NCBI GenBank assembly: GCA_031259095.1
Contig: JAIRLW010000525.1
Coordinates: 1-5,406 of the forward strand
Length of the DNA: 5,406 nt
From: Planctomycetaceae bacterium
Lineage (GTDB): Bacteria > Planctomycetota > Planctomycetia > Pirellulales > Thermoguttaceae
Direction: 5' to 3'
The notes beneath the pieces are model-generated. The model searched no databases, was not told the DNA's origin, and worked only from the letters and a program-made list of their open reading frames with translations. A program made the position numbers and the translations under genes. Positions 1-4,953 of this stretch are shown here, piece by piece (positions within the stretch are counted from its first letter, which is position 1; each line of letters opens with the position of its first letter).

Positions 1-6
1 TTTTTA

Positions 7-110
7 TTTTTACTACGAAAAACACGAATATTCACGAAAGGTTTTAAATAATAAACAATAAAAAATAGAAACATTTTTTCGTGTTCCTTCGTGTATTTCG
101 CAGTTAAAAA
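7..110. repeat. Inverted pair of TTCGTGT-type periodic repeats
   Basis: Positions 77-110 read as TTTCGTG, TTCC, TTCGTGT, ATTTCG, then CAGTTAAAAA. The reverse complement of 7-39 gives TTTCGTG, AATA, TTCGTGT, TTTTCG, then TAGTAAAAA. By eye the arms agree at about 27 of 34 positions with one inserted base, and they enclose an AT-rich loop of about 37 bases. Each arm is itself built of TTCGTG units about 10-11 nt apart. The minus-strand reading frame across this area (13-222) is AT-rich and looks like no protein, so I treat the stretch as a non-coding dispersed repeat. Whether copies exist elsewhere in the genome cannot be seen here. Confidence 0.6.
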
Positions 111-122
111 TCAGTATTAGAA

Positions 123-146
123 ATTCCGCTGAACTATTACAAATTG
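123..146 (+). repeat. Copy of the ATTCCGCTGAA...ATTAC...AATT motif
   Basis: This stretch begins ATTCCGCTGAA and continues with ATTAC and AAATTG. It closely resembles 1987-2011, which has the same 11-base start followed by ATTAC and AATTTG, about 1.9 kb away on the other side of the oxidoreductase gene. Two weaker relatives lie at 2127-2146 and 2152-2179. The recurrence in spacers only suggests a dispersed short repeat; the function is unknown. Confidence 0.5.
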
Positions 147-229
147 TTATTTCAATTTTTTGATTGTTTTGTCTTTTTAAAAACGGGGTTATAAATAATA
201 GGGTCGATAAAAAACAGAACATCGGCTAA

Positions 230-273
230 TCCGCAGAGTTGCACAGTCTGTGAAAATCTGCGCAATCTGCGGA
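230..273 (-). terminator. Imperfect hairpin downstream of the oxidoreductase, possible terminator
   Basis: TCCGCAGAGTTGCACAG (230-246) and CTGCGCAATCTGCGGA (258-273) are inverted copies with one bulged base. The one remaining mismatch becomes a G-U wobble only in minus-strand RNA, so the stem is better on the strand of the gene that ends 18 bases away at 291. A T-run in minus-strand sense (near 208-213) follows, but about 16 bases after the stem, so this is not a textbook intrinsic terminator. The CGCAGATT-type units also resemble a dispersed repeat. It may be both. Confidence 0.4.
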
Positions 274-290
274 CAATGCTTTTAGTTGCG

Positions 291-1568
291 CTATATTTTC
301 CAAGGCGCACGCAATGAGCGTGAAAGCATTTTTGATTGTTCTGGAGTTGGGTCGATCAGTTTCATGTTGACCGGATCCCATTTGACTATTGATTTTGTCC
401 GAACCGCAATATCGCAAAGATGACTGATATTATCACTACGAACCGCATCTTTTAGCGTTGAAGCCGGTGCAATCCGTGTTTTAACGCCGTTGATGAAATC
501 GGCGTAATGATTCCGTTCTACTTTGAGAATTGGTATGGCATCGTCAATTGGAGTTTTCAACAGTTCGGGATTGCCGGCGGAAGTTCCGTTACGCCGTACT
601 TCAATCCAACCGTTTTCACCAATAAACCGTGTTCGGTCGCCGCCGGTTTTGAAACGGAGATTAACTTCACCAAGTTTAATTTTCATGTCCCAGTTATAAA
701 CGGTGTCATACAATCCTTCGGTTGGAATCGTTCCGGTTCCTTCGACAACAATTGTTCCGCTGAGATCGGCGTCGCTTCCCCAAACCATAATATCAAGCGG
801 GTGCGCTCCCCAACCGCCAAGCAAACCAATGGATTGGTCGTAAATAAAATAGGTTCCGTTCGGTTTGCAACGATCAGAAGTGTACGGTTTTTTCGGTGCG
901 GGACCAAGCCACATTTCATAACCGTCTTCGCCAAGATCAGGAGGAATCGGAACTTCTGTTGTGGAACCGCCGGCTCCGCCGTTTGGGGCGTCCACTTCAA
1001 TGGTGTGAATATTACCGATAATTCCCTTGCGTACCAAAGTACAACCGCGCCAGCAATTTTCTTGACCTCGTTGTTGTGTGCCGTACTGAAAAACTTGATT
1101 GTTTTCGGCAAACACTTTTTGGCACAACAAATTTTGCTCAATAGACAAACCGAGCGGTTTTTCCACATAGGCACTTTTTTTAGAGCGTGCCGCCATGACA
1201 GCGATAGGAACATGCCAGTGATCCGGTGTTGCGATCACAACGCAATCAATATCATCACGTGCGAGCAAATCGCGAAAATCGTGATATGCTTTTCCTTTAC
1301 AGACAGCGGCATGACCATCACGGCGGCTTTGGAAACAGTCCGCAACCGCAACACTTTGTGCTTCTTTAACTCGTTGAATCGAACGGAAAAGATGTCCGCC
1401 CTGATTCCCAACTCCAATATGACCAACAGTTACACGTTCACTTGGAGCCGCTTTTTCGTCATTGCCGAACACAGAATTCGGTACAATCATTGGTACGGCA
1501 ATCGCCGCTGTTGTTGTTCCGGCGGTAACCTTCAAAAATTCACGCCGTGAAAATTGTTCTTGTGTCAT
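291..1568 (-). CDS. Tat-exported Gfo/Idh/MocA family oxidoreductase
   Basis: This 425-residue protein is probably an NAD(P)-dependent dehydrogenase acting on a sugar, inositol or related polyol; the exact substrate cannot be read. The N-terminus has a twin-arginine signal (SRREFLK, residues 7-13) and a hydrophobic stretch to about residue 30, with likely cleavage near VFG-ND (35/36), so it should be exported folded with its cofactor. The Rossmann fold begins at about 46-60 with G52-x-G54-x-x-G57. ATPDHWH (113-119) and VEKPLG (135-140, the family EKP motif) follow. The C-terminal domain includes GGWGAHPLDI (251-260), whose His256 is a candidate substrate-site residue. Length and the LRAPWKI end fit the planctomycete exported branch. 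The start is supported by AGGAGA 7 bases upstream. The stop is TAG. It stands alone, with no sugar-catabolism neighbours in view. Family is secure; substrate is open. Confidence 0.95.
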   Translation of the reverse strand: MTQEQFSRREFLKVTAGTTTAAIAVPMIVPNSVFGNDEKAAPSERVTVGHIGVGNQGGHLFRSIQRVKEAQSVAVADCFQSRRDGHAAVCKGKAYHDFRDLLARDDIDCVVIATPDHWHVPIAVMAARSKKSAYVEKPLGLSIEQNLLCQKVFAENNQVFQYGTQQRGQENCWRGCTLVRKGIIGNIHTIEVDAPNGGAGGSTTEVPIPPDLGEDGYEMWLGPAPKKPYTSDRCKPNGTYFIYDQSIGLLGGWGAHPLDIMVWGSDADLSGTIVVEGTGTIPTEGLYDTVYNWDMKIKLGEVNLRFKTGGDRTRFIGENGWIEVRRNGTSAGNPELLKTPIDDAIPILKVERNHYADFINGVKTRIAPASTLKDAVRSDNISHLCDIAVRTKSIVKWDPVNMKLIDPTPEQSKMLSRSLRAPWKI

Positions 1569-1575
1569 CTTGATT

Positions 1576-1581
1576 TCTCCT
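1576..1581 (-). promoter_or_regulatory. Shine-Dalgarno site of the oxidoreductase gene
   Basis: In minus-strand sense this reads AGGAGA, with 7 bases between it and the ATG at 1568. It fixes the start that includes the full Tat signal. A CATAAT hexamer (about 1601-1606 in reverse) could be a -10 box, but I see no matching -35 at proper spacing. Confidence 0.85.
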
Positions 1582-1640
1582 AGATTAAAGGGTAATTAAA
1601 TTATGGGAACTCCTAAAATTTATTTTTTGACAGGATAAAA

Positions 1641-1680
1641 TTGACTGAAATCAAGTAAAATCAATTGAAATCGAGTAAAA
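1641..1680 (+). repeat. Two-copy 20-bp tandem repeat
   Basis: Units 1641-1660 and 1661-1680 are exactly 20 bases each and agree at 16 of 20 positions, both ending in AGTAAAA. The opening 13 bases, TTGACTGAAATCA, recur identically at 1949-1961. The unit lies about 75-110 bases upstream of the oxidoreductase start. It could be a binding site or a decayed repeat. Confidence 0.6.
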
Positions 1681-1761
1681 CATAATCCTTTGCCAAACTT
1701 TTTAAAAGTTACCGCCTAATAATATCACAAAATCTAATACCTGTCGTTCAAAATTTTACAC

Positions 1762-1777
1762 GTATAAAATTTTATAC
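1762..1777. repeat. Perfect 16-bp AT-rich palindrome
   Basis: GTATAAAATTTTATAC is its own reverse complement. It lies in the AT-rich spacer between the divergently transcribed oxidoreductase and cysteine desulfurase-family genes. An operator for a dimeric regulator is possible, but AT-rich sequence produces such palindromes by chance more easily than mixed sequence. Confidence 0.5.
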
Positions 1778-1798
1778 AAACATGAGAATAATTTCGGA

Positions 1799-1818
1799 AT
1801 TTTTTATATATAAAAAAT
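1799..1818. repeat. Perfect 20-bp A/T palindrome
   Basis: The sequence is A, six T, ATATAT, six A, T, a perfect palindrome of only A and T. The flanks GGA and CC extend the symmetry apart from one extra base. It lies 22 bases after the 1762-1777 palindrome. It may be a cruciform or bend-prone site or simple-sequence drift; no function can be assigned. Confidence 0.5.
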
Positions 1819-1984
1819 CCATATCTCCTCGAATTAAAAAGAGTTAAGAAAAAAATGTTAAAAGATAAAAAAAACAAACGCAACGCCCTTTTGAACATCC
1901 TACTCTGTGTGACTTGGCATGGAAAGTTGCCCTTTACTACTTTAATACTTGACTGAAATCATGGGTCTTGCTTTAAAAAACGAA

Positions 1985-2172
1985 CTATTCCGCTGAATAA
2001 TTACTAATTTGCAACTATTCAGTTGTTTTTCCTTATCTTCTGTATATTCTGCGCATTTTGCGTTTAAATTAACACTGAAATTTAACGCAGAATACACAAA
2101 AGTACGCAGAAATTATGGAAAGTAGAATTCAGCAGAATTATCATTGCAAAAATCCAACTGAATAGTTACACT
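1985..2172. repeat. Composite inverted-repeat element (MITE-like)
   Basis: CAACTATTCAGTTG (2012-2025) is inverted at 2156-2169, matching 13 of 14 bases. Nested inside, TGTATATTCTGCG (2041-2053) is inverted at 2086-2098, matching 12 of 13, with TTTAAATT-like sequence inward on both sides. The left inner arm carries an additional TTTTGCG unit and the right arm an outer CGCAGAA unit (2105-2112), so the arms differ by whole units of about 10 nt. Copies of the ATTCnGCnGAA motif lie at 1987-2011 and 2127-2146. There is no transposase and no clear target duplication. The element stops only about 8 bases before the next start codon. Confidence 0.55.
2144..2172 (+). promoter_or_regulatory. Possible sigma-70-like promoter inside the repeat element
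   Basis: TTGCAA (2144-2149) and TACACT (2167-2172) are separated by 17 bases and each match the sigma-70 consensus at 4 of 6 positions. A start point 6-8 bases downstream would fall at about 2179-2181, the first base or two of the cysteine desulfurase-family ORF, giving a leaderless transcript. That fits the missing ribosome binding site. Both boxes are weak, so this is a suggestion only. Confidence 0.25.
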
Positions 2173-2180
2173 AATTTCGT

Positions 2181-3329
2181 ATGGTTAATGAATTGATTTA
2201 TTTAGACAATGCCGCAACTTCGTGGCGAAAACCGGAAACGGTTTATCATGCGGTGGACAAGGCGTTACGGGAACAATGCGGCAATCCGGGACGTGCGGGA
2301 CATCGGTTTGCGGTTTCGGCGGGGCGTGTTCTTGACGACGCACGACTGTTTTGCACACGATTATTCAACGCCGAAAAACCGGAACAGATTGTTTTTACCG
2401 CAAACGCAACAATTGCCGTTAATCTGGTTCTCAAAGGGATTCTGAACTCCGGCGACCATGTGATTACAAGTTCGTTGGAACACAACGCCGTTGTTCGTCC
2501 GCTTCACCGTCTGGAACAACGCATCATTTCAGTTTCAAAAATTCCGGCAGACATTGATTATGGAATACGGACAGACCTTTTGGAACAAACAGTAACCGCA
2601 AAAACAAAACTGATTATTTGTAATCATATTTCCAATGTTTTTGGTACGGTTAATGATATTAACCGGATTGGTCAATTTTGTCGTGAACGCGGAATTTTGT
2701 TTGCGGTGGACGCGGCGCAATCGGCGGGATGCCGGAATATTGATGTTCAAGCGATGGGTATTGATTTCCTAATCTTTTCAGGGCACAAATCACTTTTTGG
2801 ACCTCAGGGAACTGGAGGTTTGTATCTTCGACCGGGTTTGCAACTCGAAACCATCATAGAAGGCGGAACCGGCAGCCGTTCGGAATTACTGGAACAACCG
2901 GAATCGTTGCCGGATCATCTGGAAAGCGGTACACCCAACACGCCCGGCTTAGCCGGTTTGACCGCTGGAATACGGTTTATTTTAGAAACAGGAATTGATG
3001 TGATCGCCGCGAAAGAAACGCAACTTGTGAATCGTTTATTGACAGGACTTGCCGAAATTCCCGGAATCCGTATTATTGCACCGAAACCGAAATTTGAACG
3101 CGGTTGCATTGTTTCCGTACAGTTAAAAAAGTTTTCGCCTGAACAAGCGGCGTCGATCTTAGATTCTAGTTTTGGTATTGCAGTTCGTAGCGGTTTCCAC
3201 TGTGCCGCCGACGCCCACCGTTCGATGAACACACTGGAAAACGGCGGGACATTACGAATCAGTCCGAATTATTTTAACGAAAACCAACACATCGACGCTT
3301 GTCTCGACGCTCTCCAAAAATTATCGTAA
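2181..3329 (+). CDS. Class V aminotransferase, cysteine desulfurase family protein
   Basis: This 382-residue cytosolic PLP enzyme belongs to the IscS/SufS-like superfamily, best matching from memory the stand-alone 'cysteine desulfurase family protein' branch (TIGR01977). The expected reaction is release of sulfur from cysteine as enzyme-bound persulfide plus alanine, though this branch is poorly characterised. Landmarks are YLDNAAT (7-13), SSLEHNAVVRPL with His101 over the cofactor, NHISNVFGT (148-156), VDAAQSAG with Asp177 and Gln180, SGHKSLFGPQGTGG with PLP-binding Lys203, TPNTPGLAGL (251-260), and RSGFHCAADAH with candidate catalytic Cys341. Length is typical and complete. No Shine-Dalgarno precedes the ATG. 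Family members usually begin MIYLDNAAT, so the TTG at 2193 is an alternative start. No suf/isc partner is nearby, which leaves its sulfur acceptor unknown. Confidence 0.93.
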   Translation: MVNELIYLDNAATSWRKPETVYHAVDKALREQCGNPGRAGHRFAVSAGRVLDDARLFCTRLFNAEKPEQIVFTANATIAVNLVLKGILNSGDHVITSSLEHNAVVRPLHRLEQRIISVSKIPADIDYGIRTDLLEQTVTAKTKLIICNHISNVFGTVNDINRIGQFCRERGILFAVDAAQSAGCRNIDVQAMGIDFLIFSGHKSLFGPQGTGGLYLRPGLQLETIIEGGTGSRSELLEQPESLPDHLESGTPNTPGLAGLTAGIRFILETGIDVIAAKETQLVNRLLTGLAEIPGIRIIAPKPKFERGCIVSVQLKKFSPEQAASILDSSFGIAVRSGFHCAADAHRSMNTLENGGTLRISPNYFNENQHIDACLDALQKLS

Positions 3330-3390
3330 CAACTTGCCGTGTTTGATTTTTTATACGCAAAAAATTCGAAACGATCAGGAAAATTGACGC

Positions 3391-3717
3391 CTAGTTTGTA
3401 ACAATAAATTTTATACGTTTTATTTTTTCTTCGGGGAGCGCTGTTTTGAGACCGGTGAGGAGTTCTGATTGGCGGAACGAAAGTTCTTGAACAAAAGCAT
3501 GATGCGGTACGGCAATTTCGATTGTTCCTGATTTGAGAGCGATCACCCGTGTTACAGACCCAAACGGTTCGCCGACCGTTTTACGCCAAATCTGAGTGAT
3601 TTGTTCCGTATTCCGCTGTTTCTGAAGTCCATATTTGGCAATCAGTTGAGGCAAAACATCCGCAATACGAACAACCCCAACTTTCGAAGAGGAAATAAAA
3701 GCCGTTTTCTTTTTCAT
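3391..3717 (-). CDS. DUF721 (DciA-like) domain protein
   Basis: This 108-residue protein fits the DUF721 family. The pattern is seen throughout: RIADVLPQLIAKYGL (17-31), an I-x-x-x-W segment (ITQIWRKTVGEPF, around 40-52), GTIEIAVPHHAFVQELSFRQSELL, and an I-K-R-I-K-F end. The family includes DciA, the proposed loader or operator of the DnaB replicative helicase in bacteria lacking DnaC. Whether this short protein does that job is inference, since related DUF721 paralogues have no known role. It is shorter than many DciA proteins, which carry additional segments. An in-frame TAA directly precedes the ATG, so it cannot start earlier. No Shine-Dalgarno is evident. It converges on the cysteine desulfurase-family gene with 61 bases between the stops, and lies downstream of the PEP-CTERM gene but behind that gene's terminator. 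Confidence 0.85.
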   Translation of the reverse strand: MKKKTAFISSSKVGVVRIADVLPQLIAKYGLQKQRNTEQITQIWRKTVGEPFGSVTRVIALKSGTIEIAVPHHAFVQELSFRQSELLTGLKTALPEEKIKRIKFIVTN

Positions 3718-3772
3718 TTATTTTGGGCAAAATGGTATTTTTAGAGGTTTCCTAGTTGCTAACAATCATACT

Positions 3773-3805
3773 AAAAAGGAACGGTTTCATAAGAAACCGT
3801 TCCTT
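3773..3805 (-). terminator. Rho-independent terminator of the PEP-CTERM gene
   Basis: AAGGAACGGTTTC and its exact reverse complement (3776-3788 and 3793-3805) form a perfect 13-bp stem with a 4-base loop. In minus-strand sense the stem runs straight into TTTTTAG, giving a five-base U-tract; the plus-strand side has none. It begins 38 bases after the PEP-CTERM stop and separates that gene from the DUF721 gene. Confidence 0.9.
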
Positions 3806-3843
3806 GTGCGAATGATCGGTGAAAGTGACATCTCAATGAATCA

Positions 3844-4338
3844 TTATTTTCGCCGATAACGTCTTACTAAAGGAACAAATCCGACAACACTCATTCCAAC
3901 AATAAGTAAAGTTGTCGGTTCAGGAGTGGTAGGATTTAATGGATTAGGAGGATTGGAACCTTCTGGAAAGTTGTTAGGAACCAAAGGCAACGAATCATTC
4001 GAATCATTTGTTCCGGGATTTGATGATTGAGGAACCATTTCATTTAGAAGTGGCTGAGCATCATTCACAAAAGAGACTAGTTGTGGTTCCGGTTCGACTA
4101 TTGGTTCATCCATCAGTTCTCCACTCGCATTACCATTCGTTGGGTTCATCGCACATGTTCCCAGTGATGCCTGATCATCTCCAGGTTCTGCAAAGTCAAA
4201 AGGAATTGCGGTGCCAGAAGGATCAGTAAAGTCAGGCGCCTTACTACCGCTGTTGTCTAAGTCTGCAAATACAAACCCCGAAAGTCCTATTAGGACTATC
4301 GTTAGACTAACCATTTTCAGCTTCATATAAGACTTCAT
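3844..4338 (-). CDS. Small PEP-CTERM sorting domain protein
   Basis: This 164-residue protein is a probable exosortase substrate, exported by Sec and processed at its C-terminus. It has a signal peptide (basic MKSYMKLK, hydrophobic core to about residue 24, likely cut after VFA at 25). The C-terminal sorting signal is PEP (139-141), then a hydrophobic segment (about 143-157), then the basic tail RRYRRK. The mature middle (26-138) is acidic and rich in Pro, Asn, Asp and Ser, especially 105-138, with one cysteine (Cys62) and no recognisable domain, so it is probably largely disordered. The start is chosen for AAAGGAG 7 bases upstream; Met5 and Met9 would still leave a signal peptide. The gene has its own promoter and terminator, so it is monocistronic. 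PEP-CTERM cargo is often linked to extracellular matrix; no exosortase gene is in view. Confidence 0.88.
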   Translation of the reverse strand: MKSYMKLKMVSLTIVLIGLSGFVFADLDNSGSKAPDFTDPSGTAIPFDFAEPGDDQASLGTCAMNPTNGNASGELMDEPIVEPEPQLVSFVNDAQPLLNEMVPQSSNPGTNDSNDSLPLVPNNFPEGSNPPNPLNPTTPEPTTLLIVGMSVVGFVPLVRRYRRK

Positions 4339-4345
4339 TGTTTGT

Positions 4346-4352
4346 CTCCTTT
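4346..4352 (-). promoter_or_regulatory. Strong Shine-Dalgarno site of the PEP-CTERM gene
   Basis: In minus-strand sense this reads AAAGGAG, 7 bases before the ATG at 4338. It decides between the three candidate Met codons (residues 1, 5 and 9) in favour of the first. Confidence 0.9.
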
Positions 4353-4360
4353 CCTATTGA

Positions 4361-4416
4361 TTGGTTAGAATGGAACATCCATAAAAACATATCTAATTTT
4401 AAGTTAAACTAACCAA
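4361..4416. repeat. 8-bp inverted repeat around the PEP-CTERM promoter
   Basis: TTGGTTAG (4361-4368) and CTAACCAA (4409-4416) are exact inverted copies with 40 bases between. The 4409-4416 arm sits in the spacer between the -35 and -10 boxes; the other lies in the proposed 5' leader. A paired operator or a leader-only coincidence are both possible. Confidence 0.4.
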
Positions 4417-4424
4417 TTTGTAAA
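4396..4424 (-). promoter_or_regulatory. Sigma-70-like promoter of the PEP-CTERM gene
   Basis: Minus-strand sense gives TTTACA (4419-4424), a 17-base spacer and TAAAAT (4396-4401), each box matching 5 of 6 consensus bases. Transcription would begin near 4389, leaving a leader of about 50 bases that contains the Shine-Dalgarno. With the terminator at 3773-3805 this defines a single-gene transcript. Confidence 0.65.
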
Positions 4425-4439
4425 GACTTTTTTAAAAAA

Positions 4440-4950
4440 TATCTCAAAAAGCAAAAAAATTTACAAAATAGTATCACCACTTAAATCTAAAAATGTAATT
4501 GGCAAAAATGATCAATTCAATATGATGCAATTTTTATGCCGTTAATATTCTTTTAATAAACGTTTTTTGTGTCCGTTCATAACATCTTGGTATCAAAGGG
4601 ATTACATTTTTTATGTCTCAATGTTATTAAAAGCGTGAATCATACTATCGAAAGAGTAAAAAATGATTGAGTGATGTAAAAAAATACATCGCCTTGTAGT
4701 AAAATAGTTTATATGTTTATTTTTGATGTGATCAGAATTGCAGAATTTAATATCTACTTTGAACGGTAGTAAAAGTGAATTTGGTATTGTGTAGGAACGC
4801 CCCATTGATGACCGTGTAAAGTATATCATCGGCTTGATTTTTCCTGAATCATGGAAATATTTTCCTAAAAAAGATTGTTTTTACCCAATTTCAGTCGAAA
4901 AGATTATTTCGGATTGTTTACTAACGTTCACAGGCTGGGTATTAACTTAG
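4440..4950. other. AT-rich region without a convincing gene
   Basis: This stretch is strongly AT-rich with stops in all frames. A 72-codon minus-strand frame (4611-4829) lacks a ribosome binding site and resembles no family. A plus-strand frame of about 50 codons ending in TAG at 4948-4950 (including FPESWKYFP) is in the same frame as the Rpn remnant and could be its decayed N-terminal part, but I cannot match it to that family. The Rpn gene's original start is probably somewhere here if it was ever full length. Confidence 0.45.
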
Positions 4951-4953
4951 GTA

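Larger units (their letters stand above)
1582..1984. other. AT-rich intergenic region without a convincing gene
   Basis: About 400 bases between divergent genes, holding the tandem repeat and two palindromes listed separately. A 33-codon frame (1855-1956, start MLKDKKNKRN) is open, but it has no well-placed ribosome binding site and no recognisable family, so I do not call it. Promoters for both flanking genes are expected here or just to the right. Confidence 0.6.

Noticed and set aside
1..290. A CRISPR array, suggested by short repeated units at the left edge.
   Set aside because: The units are about 10 nt, degenerate and arranged as inverted pairs, with no constant-length repeats and spacers and no cas gene.
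507..1550. A 347-codon plus-strand open frame antisense to the oxidoreductase.
   Set aside because: It lies wholly opposite a secure gene, its translation is Cys/Phe/Asn-rich with no recognisable family, and it is explained by the codon pattern of the minus-strand gene.
1855..1956. A 33-codon plus-strand frame (MLKDKKNKRN...) in the divergent spacer.
   Set aside because: There is no properly spaced ribosome binding site, no known family and a poly-A context. The TGGCATGGAAAGTTGCC part also recalls, from memory only, non-coding dispersed repeats in planctomycetes.
3345..3367. A bidirectional terminator between the convergent cysteine desulfurase-family and DUF721 genes.
   Set aside because: The stem is almost only A-T (six T against six A with a 6-base loop) and has a bulge, so it is too weak to call.
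4611..4829. A 72-codon minus-strand frame in the AT-rich region.
   Set aside because: No ribosome binding site, no domain or targeting signal, and an amino-acid make-up expected from AT-rich non-coding DNA.
4740..4829. A possible decayed IS200/REP-associated (Y1) transposase start on the minus strand (GVPTQYQIHFYY-like).
   Set aside because: The likeness covers only about 12 residues, hits a stop at once, and no catalytic His-x-His or Tyr motif follows.
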